Source of the DNA: JAOUEA01 sp963719165
Lineage (GTDB): Bacteria > Actinomycetota > UBA4738 > HRBIN12
DNA: 64,000 bases
NCBI GenBank assembly: GCA_963719165.1
Contig: CAVRAV010000001.1
Coordinates: 1,674,001 to 1,738,000 of the forward strand
Direction of reading: 5' to 3'
The position numbers and the translations under genes were made by a program. The notes below the pieces were generated by a model that was not told the DNA's origin, did not search any database, and saw only the letters and a list, made by a program, of their open reading frames with translations. Positions 15,397-23,500 of the stretch are shown one piece after another. Position 1 is the stretch's first letter, and each line of letters opens with the position of its first letter.

Positions 15397-15676
15397 CCCA
15401 GCGGTCCCCGGTTCCGCTCATACGCTCCCAGACGCCTTCGTAGACCCCCTGGACCAGCTCGTCGTCGCGCCGGCGCCTGGGGGCCTGCACTGGCCGAAAC
15501 ACGGGCGGCGCGTGGAGCGCGCAATACGGCCCTTGGTTGTACATCGACAACGCGGTCGAGCAGCCGGGCCGCCGACACACCCGCTCGGCCACGTCCCGGC
15601 GTCCGCTCGTCACCTTGCGGCCCGAACCCGGGAGGCTGCCCTTGATCGTGATGTCCTGTCCGTGGCGTTCGGTCAT
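15380..15676 (-). CDS. Small Cys/His-knuckle protein of unknown function
   Basis: 98 residues from ATG 15676, with GGGAG upstream. The centre 'VCRRPGCSTALSMYN' followed by 'GPYCALHAP' gives a C-x4-C...C-x2-H arrangement that recurs in short actinobacterial proteins and probably binds zinc. The N-terminus 'DITIKGSLPGSGRK' and the C-terminal basic helix are unassigned. Preceded by its own SigB-type promoter (15718-15742) facing away from the one at 15753. Its 3' end overlaps the kinase frame by 17 bp. Confidence 0.65.
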   Translation of the reverse strand: MTERHGQDITIKGSLPGSGRKVTSGRRDVAERVCRRPGCSTALSMYNQGPYCALHAPPVFRPVQAPRRRRDDELVQGVYEGVWERMSGTGDRWVKRGG

Positions 15677-15717
15677 GTGGCTCCCCGTTCCCGGTTCGAT
15701 CCGTCGTTGCGAGAGGA

Positions 15718-15742
15718 CTACCCAGCCGTCGGGCGGTGAAAC
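15718..15742 (-). promoter_or_regulatory. SigB/SigF-type promoter of the 15676 gene
   Basis: On the minus strand GTTTCA - 13 nt - GGGTAG, 42 nt before the start codon. Back-to-back with the plus-strand promoter at 15753-15778. Confidence 0.68.
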
Positions 15743-15752
15743 GCCGAGCCGG

Positions 15753-15778
15753 GTTTAGCGGCAGCGACCGCGGGGTAG
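15753..15778 (+). promoter_or_regulatory. SigB/SigF-type promoter of the 15811 gene
   Basis: GTTTAG - 14 nt - GGGTAG, 33 nt before ATG 15811. Confidence 0.7.
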
Positions 15779-15810
15779 TCACCCCGTAGTCGAGCGGAGA
15801 GGAGAGCGAG

Positions 15811-15957
15811 ATGTGCCTGTCATGTGGTTGCGGCCAGCCGAACGAGCGACACGGCAACGACGACAACATCACGATGGAGGACTTCGAGAAGGCGGGCGCG
15901 GCGGCAGACATCTCGCCTGTCGAAGCTGCCAACAACATCCAGTCTGGGATGTCCTAG
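15811..15957 (+). CDS. 48-residue conserved actinobacterial protein (MCLSCGCG type)
   Basis: Opens 'MCLSCGCGQPNERHGN' then 'NITMEDFEKAG' and 'ISPVEAANNIQ'. I recognise this as a short family common in actinobacteria (MCL-x-CGCG start, ITLED-like helix, SP-x-EAA-x-NI end); function unknown. The C-x2-C-x-C cluster suggests metal binding. GGAGAG at 15800-15805 and a SigB-type promoter precede it, and a strong stem-loop (15995-16029) follows, so it is likely a monocistronic stress gene. Confidence 0.7.
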   Translation: MCLSCGCGQPNERHGNDDNITMEDFEKAGAAADISPVEAANNIQSGMS

Positions 15958-15994
15958 CCGGCGGGAGCTCGAAGTCGGACGGAATTCCCGCCAT

Positions 15995-16029
15995 GCCGGC
16001 CCTCGATCGCTTCGCGACCGGGGGCCGGC
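15995..16029 (+). terminator. Strong GC stem-loop after the 48-residue gene
   Basis: About 15 pairs (GCCGGCCC arm against GGGGCCGGC, extending to CGATCG/CGACCG with one mismatch) closed by a CTTCG loop. No T-run follows; it probably ends the short stress transcript or stabilises its 3' end. Confidence 0.5.
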
Positions 16030-16042
16030 GGCGTGTCGGGAC

Positions 16043-17091
16043 ATGACGATGGCTGCGCCCGCGGCCACGCGCCGCCTGCATCGGGTCGATGGCGACTCCC
16101 CGGGGATCTCCCGGCACCGAGCGGGGCGAGGGTTCGCCTACCGCCATCCCTCCGGTCGTCCCGTTCGAGACACCGCCACGCTGGAGCGCATCAAAGGCCT
16201 CGCCATCCCCCCGGCGTGGGAGGACGTGTGGATCTGTCCGGACCCCGCAGGCCATCTCCAGGCGTCGGGCGTCGACGAGGCGGGACGCCGACAACCGCTC
16301 TATCACCCCCGCTGGCGGGAGCGACGCGATGGAGAGAAGTTCCGGCGGGTGGAGGACTTCGCGACGCGGCTCCCCGCCCTCAGGACCTCGGTCGCGGAGG
16401 ATCTCGGGCATTCGTGGTTTCCCGCGTGCCAGGATCTTGGCCTGCGCCGTTCGACTGCTGGATCAGGCATTCTTCAGGATCGGATCCGAAGCCTATGCGC
16501 GACGCAACGGATCGTTCGGCCTCGCGACGCTCAAGCGATCGCACGTGACCGTTGGCACGCGGTCGTGTGAGCTTCGACTATGCCGCGAAGAGCGGCAAGC
16601 GCAGGCATCAGGAGGTCCGCGATCCCGAGATCCTTCCCCTCATCCGAAGCCTGCTTCGGCGCAAGGGAGGGGGACGCGAACTGCTCGCGTTCAAGGAGGC
16701 GGGGGTGTGGCGAGACGTCCGGTCGACGGACATCAATCACTACCTCAAGGATCTCGCCGGCGACGAGTACACGGCGAAGGACTTCCGCACGTGGCACGCA
16801 ACGGTTCTCGCCGCGATCGAGCTCGCGACGGTTCGCGATGCGGAGGGAGCCGCTGCGCGCAAGCGAGAGATGGCCGCCGCCGTGCGCACGGTCGCGGAGC
16901 AGCTCGGCAACACGCCGGCGGTGTGTCGAGCCTCCTACATCGACCCCCGCGTCTTCAACCGCTTCGCCGAGGGATGCACCATCGCCACGGACCTCCCGGA
17001 TGTGGACGTGAGCACCGACGACCCGGCGATGCGTGGGCGTGTCGAGCGAGCCGTCCTGCAGCTGCTGGGTGGAGCGCCGCATAGGGGCTGA
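16043..17091 (+). pseudogene. DNA topoisomerase IB, full length but with two single-base frame breaks
   Basis: Three frames joined give a normal bacterial/poxvirus-type topoisomerase IB of ~345 residues. Frame 1 from ATG 16043 has 'GRGFAYRHPSGRPVRD' and 'IPPAWEDVWICPDPAGHLQA'. Near 16416-16425 the frame moves to 'RILACAVRLLDQAFFRIGSE', and near 16550 to 'RVSFDYAAKSGKRR', 'KDFRTWHATVLAA' and the catalytic Tyr in 'GNTPAVCRASYIDP'. Each break is one extra base. All catalytic regions (Arg/Lys/His and Tyr) remain, so an intact gene with assembly errors is more likely than decay. Relaxes supercoils through a 3'-phosphotyrosine. Confidence 0.8.
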
Positions 17092-17113
17092 GCGTCAATC
17101 CGGCCGACCCGGA

Positions 17114-18286
17114 TCAGAGGTGGTCCGAGGGCTCGAGCGGGGTCGACCCCTCCTCCTCGATCTGCTCCTCGGCCAGGCCGTCGCCTTCTCGCACCCGTTC
17201 CCGCATCCAGACCTCGACGATGACCACCTTGATGGCGGCGGCGACCGGAAGCGCCAGCAGGGCTCCGGCGAAGCCGGCGAGGCTGCCGCCCACGAGGGTT
17301 GCGATGATCACGGCGGCCGGCGACAGGTTGATCACGTTCTTCATCACCTTCGGCACGACGAGGTAGTTCTCGAATTGTTGATACGCCACGAAGAACACCG
17401 CGGCGAGGAGGCCCTTCACGGGCGAGGCGACGAACGCCACCAGGATCGCGGGCGCGGCACCGAGGTAGGAGCCCACAGCGGGGATGAGATCGGCGAAGCC
17501 CGCCCAGATCGCGAGCGGCACCGCGAACGGGACCCCGATGGCGAGCATGGCGACGAGCGTGGCGATGCCGCACAGGACGGACGTGATGAAGTTCCCCACC
17601 ACGTACCCGCCGATCCGATCGACGGTGGAATCGATCACGCGACGAGCTTGCGCACGATGGTGCGGGCGCACGAGGATGGTCGCCGTCCGTCGCATGCTGG
17701 GCAGGGAGACCATGAAGTAGATCGCCAGCACCGTGACCGTGACCGCCTCGAACACGAGGCTGCCGACCCGGCCCGCTACCCCGAGGATCGTCCCGAACGA
17801 ACGGCCCGCGGTCTGGGGGAGATGCTCGATGAACCCACGAACCTGATCCGTCACGTGATTCTCACGCATGAGGTTGCCCACCCAGTCGTTCCGCGCTTCG
17901 AGCGAACCGAGGTACCGCGGGATATCCGCCCCGAGCCCTCCTGCCTGCGCGACGAGCGGCGGCACGATGAACCAGGCGAACGCAAGCGCCAGGAGCGCGA
18001 TCACCGCCAAGAGCAACGCGACCGCCCAACCGCGAGCGAGACCGCGACCGGTCAGCCAACCGATCACCGGCTCGGCGCCCAAGGCGATCACGATCGCGAT
18101 GAGGATGAGGATGAGGATGTTGAGCACCGAGCGCGCCACCGCGAACGCGCCGACCGTCAGCACGACGATGGCCGTCGCCTTGGCCCAGTAGCGCATCGGG
18201 GGCCATCGTCGATCTCCAGGGGCCACGTCGCCCGCAGGTCGATCTCGCGCGGCGTTCGGCGTGAGGTCCGACACCGCCGACTTCAT
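17114..18286 (-). CDS. AI-2E/PerM-family transporter
   Basis: 390 residues from ATG 18286, overlapping the oxidoreductase stop (ATGA). Eight or so membrane helices and the family signatures 'FVAYQQFENYLVVPKVM' and 'IWAGFADLIPAVGSYLGA' are present, with the large central soluble loop. The family exports autoinducer-2-like molecules or acts as Na+(Li+)/H+ antiporters; substrate unknown here. Acidic C-terminal tail. Last gene of a three-gene operon with a zinc-ribbon protein and a flavin oxidoreductase. Confidence 0.85.
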   Translation of the reverse strand: MKSAVSDLTPNAARDRPAGDVAPGDRRWPPMRYWAKATAIVVLTVGAFAVARSVLNILILILIAIVIALGAEPVIGWLTGRGLARGWAVALLLAVIALLALAFAWFIVPPLVAQAGGLGADIPRYLGSLEARNDWVGNLMRENHVTDQVRGFIEHLPQTAGRSFGTILGVAGRVGSLVFEAVTVTVLAIYFMVSLPSMRRTATILVRPHHRAQARRVIDSTVDRIGGYVVGNFITSVLCGIATLVAMLAIGVPFAVPLAIWAGFADLIPAVGSYLGAAPAILVAFVASPVKGLLAAVFFVAYQQFENYLVVPKVMKNVINLSPAAVIIATLVGGSLAGFAGALLALPVAAAIKVVIVEVWMRERVREGDGLAEEQIEEEGSTPLEPSDHL

Positions 18287-19648
18287 CCGGTCAGCTCCCG
18301 CAGGGCCGTTCCCACCGCTTCGGATCGCGTGGGGTACGCATGGATGAGCGTGGAGGCCTCGCGCGCCGGCGTCCGCGATCGCATGAGGGCGCAGACCTCG
18401 TGGATCATGACGCCCGCGTTGGGCATGACGATGTGTCCGCCCACGATCTCGCCGGTTTCGCGAGAGGCGATGAGCTTGACGATGCCGAACGGATCCCCGT
18501 CGATCATCGAGCGCTCGACGTCTTCGGCGCGAACGGTCGCGGCGGCGATCTCGAGGCGCTTGATCGCGCGCCACCTCCTCGGTGAGACCCACGCTCGCGA
18601 CCTCCGGTGAGCAGAACGTCACGCGCGGCACGACGCGGTAGTCCTTTTCGACGGGTTCGCCCAGGATGTCGTGAGCCACGATTTGGGCTTCATACGTCGC
18701 GACGTGCGTGAAGAGGAGGTCTCCGGTCGCATCCCCGACGGCCCAGATGTTGGGTTGGGTCGTTCGGAGTGTTGCGTCGAGGATGGGCTTTCCCTCGGGA
18801 TCGAGCTCCACGCCGGCCGAGTCGAGGTCCTGCCCGTCGAACACGGGCCGGCGACCCGCCGCGACGAGCACCTCCTGGGTTCGGACCTCGCCCCCATCCC
18901 AGCTGAGCGTCCACTCGTTCTCGTGGCGCACGGCACCTTCGAGCCGGGTGTCAACAAGCACGTCGATCCCCTCGCGCTCGAGGACGGTTCGAGCCTCCGC
19001 CGCCGCGTCGGCGTCCTCGCTCGGCATGAATCGCTCCGCGGCCTCGAACATGCTCACGCTGGCTCCGAAACGCGCATAGATCTGCGCGAATTCCGTCCCG
19101 ACCGCCCCCGTCCCGATGACGGCGAGTGAGGACGGCACCGCCGTGGGTGTCCACACGGCGTCCTTGTTGGTCCAGTAGGGCCCGTCTCCCAAACCCTTGA
19201 TGTCGGGGACCTGCGCCTGCGTGCCGGTCGCGAGGATGATGCGATCGCAAGACAGGCGCGTCCCGTCCGCGAGCTCCACGGACGAGTCCCCGATGATCCG
19301 TGCCTCGGCCGGGAGCACCACGATGCCCGCCCGTTCGAACGGCGCGGCGCCTTCTCCCGACATCTCCTGGATCACGGAGCGAGCTCGTGCCTGCACCGCG
19401 GGAAGATCCACTTCGGCCGAGCATCCGCGCACCCCGAAGCGCTCCGCGTGCCGAGCTTCGAACGCGCGATGCGCTGCTCGGAGCATGACCTTGGTAGGGA
19501 CGCACCCGTAGTGGTTGCACTCCCCCCCGAGCTGGCCACGCTCCGCGAGCCCCACGTTCATGCCCGCTTCGGCGAGGCGGAACGCGGTCTCGGACCCCGC
19601 AGCCCCACCCCCGATGACGAACGCCTCGAAGTGCGCCGCAACGGTCAT
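18283..19648 (-). pseudogene. Pyridine-nucleotide-disulfide oxidoreductase (Lpd/MerA-like), one frame break near 18567
   Basis: From ATG 19648: FAD motif 'FVIGGGAAGSETA', redox disulfide in 'GGECNHYGCVPTKVML' (C-x4-C), NAD motif 'LAVIGTGAVGTEFAQIY' and 'NIWAVGDATGDLLFTHVA'. After 'VTFCSPEVASVGLTEEVA' the dimerisation domain continues in another frame ('IDGDPFGIVKLIASR' then 'GGHIVMPNAGVMIHE'). A single extra base at about 18562-18573 accounts for this. The C-terminal His-Pro-Thr is modified to 'HAYPTRSEA', as in MerA/glutathione-reductase-like members. Likely a general disulfide or quinone reductase; no mer operon is nearby. Confidence 0.75.
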
Positions 19649-19983
19649 AGCAAGGGCGGAACAACCCGTCGCCGCACGGCTGGGGCACCCCACGGCAGGA
19701 CCGGGGCGGCCCCGGTGGTCACGACCACCTCATCGCCATCGTGCCAGATCGCCTCGATCGGTCCGAACAGTTCAAGCGATCGATCGGCCGGGGTTGCCGT
19801 CGATCGGCCGCACGCGCATGCTCGGGCTGCGTCCGAAGGCTCCCACCGGTCACCGCACGCCACGCAATGCACCTCGAGCCGTCCGAGGCTTTCGGCTTCA
19901 CCGGAGCGCCGATCGTGTCCTTCGAGGTGCGTTCGTCCGGTCTTCTCTCGGGAGGCCGTCCCTGAAGTCGTCGTCGATCCCAT
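19645..19983 (-). CDS. Small zinc-ribbon-like protein upstream of the oxidoreductase
   Basis: 112 residues from ATG 19983, with GGAAAGG at 8 nt. The middle 'HCVACGDRWEP' and 'ARACACGRS' form a C-x2-C...C-x-C knuckle; the C-terminal half 'GPIEAIWHDGDEVVV' is a short beta segment. No family recognised. ATGA overlap with the oxidoreductase gene shows translational coupling, so it is probably real and related in function or simply co-regulated. Confidence 0.55.
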   Translation of the reverse strand: MGSTTTSGTASREKTGRTHLEGHDRRSGEAESLGRLEVHCVACGDRWEPSDAARACACGRSTATPADRSLELFGPIEAIWHDGDEVVVTTGAAPVLPWGAPAVRRRVVPPLL

Positions 19984-20028
19984 CTGTTTCGCCTTTCCGA
20001 GTCATCTCACCGAGCTGCCCGATACCTC

Positions 20029-20053
20029 TTACCCAACGCGGCGGGGCGCACAC
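20029..20053 (-). promoter_or_regulatory. Weak SigB/SigF-like promoter of the 19983 operon
   Basis: Minus strand GTGTGC - 13 nt - GGGTAA, 46 nt before ATG 19983. The -10 fits; the -35 matches only the relaxed GNNTN. Confidence 0.35.
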
Positions 20054-20103
20054 GTCGTCAACGGCGGTTCCTGACAACGGACGTCCGCCAGGTCCGTGGC
20101 CGG

Positions 20104-20655
20104 CTACGCATCGAGCGGTTCGTGCCTGCGGGGATCCCGTCTCCTGCGGCTCAACGGCAGCAGGTACCACAGCCAGGCGAACGTCCCCGCGACGGCCGCG
20201 GTCACGGCCGCGGCGACGACCCAATCGATCAACATGGCTAGGACGAGCAGGATCGCCGCGCACATGGCCACGGACAGGCACAGCAGGCCTCCCACCGCGA
20301 GCCGATCGGAAGCGGCGATCATCTCGCGTTTGTCCTCCAGGGTTTCGCGCTGGAGGCGACGGAACCGCAACCGATGATAGGCCGACGGTGCGATAAGGAG
20401 GACGGACGAGAGCGAGGCGCTCACAAGCGCGATCGCGTAGAGGACCTGCTGAGGTCCGTGCGTCCGGATCGACGGTTGGCTGAAGGGCAAGATGAGCAGG
20501 AACGCGAACAGGACCTGGACACCCGGGATCGCGATACGGAGCTCGTTGAGGAGCTCGATCAGCTTGCGATTGAGGCGTTCCTTTTCGCTCTCCCAGGGCC
20601 CGGCGGACCCGCCCACGGCTTCGCGCACGCCGACGTCGTTCAGCCGTTGAGACAC
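20104..20655 (-). CDS. DUF6328-like four-helix membrane protein
   Basis: 183 residues. N-terminal soluble helix 'KERLNRKLIELLNELRIAIPG' region (first part KERLNRKLIELLNELR) leads into 'VQVLFAFLLILPF', then helices near 80-100, 120-145 and 150-170 with 'APSAYHRLRFRR' between. This matches the DUF6328 family of actinobacterial membrane proteins; function unknown. A GGGTAG box lies 16 nt upstream on the minus strand, but its -35 is poor. Confidence 0.7.
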   Translation of the reverse strand: MSQRLNDVGVREAVGGSAGPWESEKERLNRKLIELLNELRIAIPGVQVLFAFLLILPFSQPSIRTHGPQQVLYAIALVSASLSSVLLIAPSAYHRLRFRRLQRETLEDKREMIAASDRLAVGGLLCLSVAMCAAILLVLAMLIDWVVAAAVTAAVAGTFAWLWYLLPLSRRRRDPRRHEPLDA

Positions 20656-20738
20656 CGTTCACCCCGCTCCCTACCCAGGTCAAGCTGGAATCACCCGCTT
20701 GTATACCCATGCCTGCCGCGGTCAAACGTGTTCCGGGG

Positions 20739-21056
20739 TCAGTCCCGCCCGGGCTCCGCAGACACGAAGTCGAAGAGATCCAGCGTTCCCGTGATCTCGA
20801 AGACGCGCCGGACGGCGCGCGGGGCGTCTACCAGGTGGATCTCGCCGCGGCCGCGGAGCGCCTGAGCGGTCGTGAGCAGCGCCTGGAGCCCGGAGCTGTC
20901 CATGAACGACAACTCCGACATGTCGATGCGCAGATCCCCCGGTTCGGTCGTGAGCGGGAAGATCGCGGTAAGCAGATCAGGGGCGGAGGCAAGGTCGAGT
21001 TCACCCGCGAGGTGGATCGAACGCCCGTTCACATCTAGGTCGAACCCAGCGGACAC
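20739..21056 (-). CDS. STAS-domain anti-anti-sigma factor
   Basis: 105 residues from GTG 21056. 'LAGELDLASAP' and the phospho-acceptor motif 'MSELSFMDSSGLQALL' (Ser in DSS) are standard for RsbV/SpoIIAA proteins. In partner switching the unphosphorylated form binds the RsbW-like kinase and frees the sigma factor. An RsbW-like gene lies 140 bp upstream on the same strand. Confidence 0.88.
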   Translation of the reverse strand: MSAGFDLDVNGRSIHLAGELDLASAPDLLTAIFPLTTEPGDLRIDMSELSFMDSSGLQALLTTAQALRGRGEIHLVDAPRAVRRVFEITGTLDLFDFVSAEPGRD

Positions 21057-21196
21057 TGACGCTCCCGTCCCGAATCTCGAATCAGGAGCGTAGGTGGCCC
21101 ACGCGCGCGCGACGGTGCGCCAGCGTACCTACAGGGCCGCACGAGCGGCCCGAGGCATCGTGGGCTCACTACGGCTGCGGGCTCCTGCAGCGTCGA

Positions 21197-21601
21197 TCAG
21201 ACGGAGGACGCGGGCACGCGGAACCAGACGCGCGTGCATCCGTTGCTCGACACGCCCCAATCCGAGGCCAGCTTCTCGAGCAAGGACAAGCCCCATCCCT
21301 TCGGCCCGGGGCGGCTGCGTCCGCGCGCCCTAAAGCCTTGGCCCTCGTCTTGCACCTCGACCGTGAGGAGCCGGTCCCGCAGGTCGACGGAAACGCAGAT
21401 CCGACTGTTCGCCGGAAGCGAGCCGTGGCGCAGGCTATTGGTGGTGAGCTCGCTCACCAAGAGCCGCACGTCATCGAGCGGCTCGGTTCCCAGGTACCCA
21501 CCCAGCGCGTTCATGGCATCCCGCGCCGCGCGCACCGACTGTGGGTCGGGGGGAAGGCGCACGGATAGGATGGGCTTCCGGCCGCTCGATCGATCCATCA
21601 T
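21197..21601 (-). CDS. RsbW-like ATP-binding anti-sigma/serine kinase
   Basis: 134 residues. N-box 'DDVRLLVSELTTNSLRHG', G1/G2 boxes 'VEVQDEGQGF' and 'KGWGLSLLEKLASDWGV' identify a HATPase_c_2 kinase. Two tandem ATGs (21601, 21598) sit 9 nt from a SigB-type -10, suggesting a leaderless start. Likely partner of the STAS protein at 20739 and controls or mimics anti-sigma function for the sigma factor at 23497. Confidence 0.87.
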   Translation of the reverse strand: MMDRSSGRKPILSVRLPPDPQSVRAARDAMNALGGYLGTEPLDDVRLLVSELTTNSLRHGSLPANSRICVSVDLRDRLLTVEVQDEGQGFRARGRSRPGPKGWGLSLLEKLASDWGVSSNGCTRVWFRVPASSV

Positions 21602-21610
21602 GGTGGGGTC

Positions 21611-21635
21611 CTACCCAACGGGCCCGAAGACGAAC
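21611..21635 (-). promoter_or_regulatory. SigB/SigF-type promoter of the 21601 kinase gene
   Basis: Minus strand GTTCGT - 13 nt - GGGTAG, only 9 nt before ATG 21601. Suggests the regulator is itself under the stress sigma factor. Confidence 0.55.
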
Positions 21636-21654
21636 CCTGTGGAACCGTTCGGGG

Positions 21655-21837
21655 TCAGCTGAAGATGCTCACACCGCCCGGTCCGACGAGAAGGCCCAGC
21701 ACGATGAGCACCACACCCCACAGCACCGCGCCTCGAACGATGGTCACGATGCCGACGATCACGAGGATCGCCGCGATCACCCACAAGATGGTGTGTCCGC
21801 TGCTGTTCGCGGCGATGAGCGCCAGCGCTGACTGCAT
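21655..21837 (-). CDS. 60-residue two-helix membrane protein
   Basis: From ATG 21837. Residues 16-35 and 36-53 are hydrophobic (TILWVIAAILVIVGIVTIV, then LWGVVLIVLGLLVGPGG). Resembles the short two-helix proteins (GPGG at the end of helix two) that accompany actinobacterial stress genes. It lies 2 bp after the stop of the preceding small gene, so they form one operon. Confidence 0.65.
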   Translation of the reverse strand: MQSALALIAANSSGHTILWVIAAILVIVGIVTIVRGAVLWGVVLIVLGLLVGPGGVSIFS

Positions 21838-21839
21838 GG

Positions 21840-22073
21840 CTACTTCCCCTCTCTGATCGTGGCGACGATGGGCCTGAGCAGGCGATACAAGGCATACGCC
21901 AATAGAGCGAAGCCGATGATCGCCTTCACTTCGTCCTCGCTCAACCGCGAGTGTCCGGCGACGGGCTTGGCGACGGCGCCCGCCGCGCGGTCGCGCCATC
22001 CGGTCAACGCAGACCCGCCGACGGCGATCGTCTTGTCGTAGGTCCCTGCGTGGTTCTCGGTCTTAGTTGCCAT
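21840..22073 (-). CDS. 77-residue small protein with C-terminal membrane helix
   Basis: From ATG 22073 inside the end of the upstream ORF. N-terminus hydrophilic (ATKTENHAGTYDK), followed by 'LSEDEVKAIIGFALLAYALY' which turns into a hydrophobic segment, then a basic end (RPIVATIREGK). No named family. Middle gene of three small overlapping genes 22236-21655 under a SigB-type promoter. Confidence 0.6.
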   Translation of the reverse strand: MATKTENHAGTYDKTIAVGGSALTGWRDRAAGAVAKPVAGHSRLSEDEVKAIIGFALLAYALYRLLRPIVATIREGK

Positions 22074-22236
22074 GTCGCTCCTCCAGGTCCGACTCGATCG
22101 GCCTCGACGACCCCCCTGGTGTTTCCGGCGCCCCCGACGCCCCGCGCTGTCCGGTCCGCTCCTGCGGCGATAGCTGCGGGTCCGTGGGGATCGTCGCAGG
22201 CTCCTGGTCGTCTCGATCCTGCACGCGTTGATCCAT
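22063..22236 (-). CDS. 57-residue hydrophilic, probably disordered protein
   Basis: From ATG 22236 (AAGGGTGAC just upstream) to TAA at 22063, overlapping the next gene by 11 bp. Rich in Gln, Glu, Asp, Pro and Gly (begins MDQRVQDRDDQEPATIPTD), no Cys or hydrophobic core. A SigB-type promoter lies 55 nt upstream, which supports the start. Not a known family. Confidence 0.5.
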   Translation of the reverse strand: MDQRVQDRDDQEPATIPTDPQLSPQERTGQRGASGAPETPGGSSRPIESDLEERHGN

Positions 22237-22290
22237 GTCACCCTTCTTCCGTTGGCCTCGAACGCTCGGTGCGATCCGAGTGGTGCAGCC

Positions 22291-22316
22291 CTACCCAGGG
22301 ACCGGCGGCCCGAAAC
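22291..22316 (-). promoter_or_regulatory. SigB/SigF-type promoter of the 22236 small-gene operon
   Basis: Minus strand GTTTCG - 14 nt - GGGTAG, a close match to the other sites. Confidence 0.7.
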
Positions 22317-22343
22317 ACGCCGGACACCGGCGCGTCGGTAGGG

Positions 22344-22703
22344 TCATCGCGCAAGGAAGAACGAAAGCGTGTCGCCCCCGAGGACGGCCTCGGGGATCAG
22401 CGCTTCCAAGATCCCTCGACGGCGATCGGCCGCGGTGCCCGAGGCACCCTGGTCGCCGACGCAGTCAACCGCGACGCCGTCGGCTGCCTGCGAGAGGGCG
22501 ACCTCGAACGTGTGGGGCGGCTCGGCGCCCGCGCACAGCTCGTTCAGGATGAGCTTGAGATCTTCGACCGCCTCGGGGCCCAGGCCGAGCGCGTCGCCCG
22601 CCGACGTCGCGAATGACCGCACCGCAGCGAGCGATGCCGGCTCCGCCGGGACGCGTAGCCGGAGGTCGCTTTCGAGGATCTCCGGGCCCTGCGACCGGGT
22701 CAC
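22344..22703 (-). CDS. Degenerate RsbW-like ATPase-fold protein
   Basis: 119 residues from GTG 22703, overlapping the STAS gene stop (GTGA). 'AVEDLKLILNELCAGAEPP' corresponds to the N-box helix, but the G-boxes are weak ('AVDCVGDQGASGT', 'LEALIPEAVLGGD'), so ATP hydrolysis is doubtful. Coupled to the STAS protein; likely a binding partner rather than an active kinase. Confidence 0.65.
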   Translation of the reverse strand: MTRSQGPEILESDLRLRVPAEPASLAAVRSFATSAGDALGLGPEAVEDLKLILNELCAGAEPPHTFEVALSQAADGVAVDCVGDQGASGTAADRRRGILEALIPEAVLGGDTLSFFLAR

Positions 22704-23035
22704 GCCGGGCCGAGACCCTCGATCGACGGCAGCAGCTCGAACGTCGAATCCAGGCCCGTCAACGTGAGCACCTTTGCCGGCGATCCGTGGACGCCCACCA
22801 GGGCGATCGTCCCATCCCGTTCGCGGGCTCGCTTCAGGGCAACGACCAGCACGCCGAGCGAGCTCGAGTCCATGAAGCCGACCCCCGACAGGTCCACGGC
22901 GATCCTCGAGGAACCCTCGGCGATCGCGGCGGAAAGCGCTTCCTTCAAGGGGGTGACGGAGTAGAGATCGAGCTCGCCCTCGACCGTCATCACGACCCAA
23001 TCGTTCCGGGCCGTGGTCTCGAGGCTCAATTCCAT
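22700..23035 (-). CDS. STAS-domain anti-anti-sigma factor (second copy)
   Basis: 111 residues from ATG 23035. 'VEGELDLYSVTPLKEAL' and 'VDLSGVGFMDSSSLGVL' (phospho-Ser in DSS) define an RsbV-like protein. Transcribed divergently from the kinase-sigma pair at 23099-24258 with 63 bp between, so both arms of a partner-switching module share one regulatory region. Confidence 0.88.
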   Translation of the reverse strand: MELSLETTARNDWVVMTVEGELDLYSVTPLKEALSAAIAEGSSRIAVDLSGVGFMDSSSLGVLVVALKRARERDGTIALVGVHGSPAKVLTLTGLDSTFELLPSIEGLGPA

Positions 23036-23098
23036 GCGCTGCGTCCTCCACGTCCCAACAGATCCCGTCTCGAAGCGTCCGTAGTATAGGTTCCCTGC

Positions 23099-23500
23099 GT
23101 GCAGGAGCGACCCGCCATCGTCTTGGAGCTGCCCGCGGAAGCACGATTCCTCGCCGTTGCACGCTCGGTCGCGGCGACGGCCGCAGCGGGGCTCGATCTT
23201 CCCTACGACACGGTCGACGACCTGCGCATCGCCGTGGACGAGGCAGCGAGCCTCCTGTTGTCGCATCGGCCGAGCCCCACGCGACTCAGCATCGAGGTGC
23301 GGTCCGACACGGGGGCCGTGCAGGTGATCGTCCGCACGAACGCGGTCGTAAGCGGATGGCCCGACGACGAGGCGGACCTCGCGGGCCTGTCTTGGACGAT
23401 CATCACCCGGCTCGTCGACGAGGCGACCGCCGAGGCGACGGCTCTCGGTCCGGCGATCCGTCTTACCCGGCGCATCACGCACGGGCGGCAGGAGCCATGA
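23099..23500 (+). CDS. RsbW-like anti-sigma factor preceding the stress sigma gene
   Basis: 133 residues from GTG 23099. 'AEARFLAVARSVAATAAAG' and 'DDLRIAVDEAASLLLSH' are the helices of RsbW/anti-SigF proteins; ATP-lid residues are less conserved. TGA overlaps the ATG of the sigma factor (ATGA), the standard rsbW-sigB arrangement, so this is the most likely direct anti-sigma factor. Confidence 0.82.
   Translation: MQERPAIVLELPAEARFLAVARSVAATAAAGLDLPYDTVDDLRIAVDEAASLLLSHRPSPTRLSIEVRSDTGAVQVIVRTNAVVSGWPDDEADLAGLSWTIITRLVDEATAEATALGPAIRLTRRITHGRQEP

Noticed and set aside
17114..19693. Single 859-codon frame joining the oxidoreductase to the AI-2E transporter
   Set aside because: The middle ~80 residues are Arg/Asp/Gly nonsense; the oxidoreductase end is in another frame and the transporter has its own ATG at 18286. 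The fusion comes from a frame break.
20671..20694. SigB-type promoter for the DUF6328 gene
   Set aside because: The GGGTAG box is present, but spacing to any GTTT-like -35 is 12 nt or needs several mismatches.
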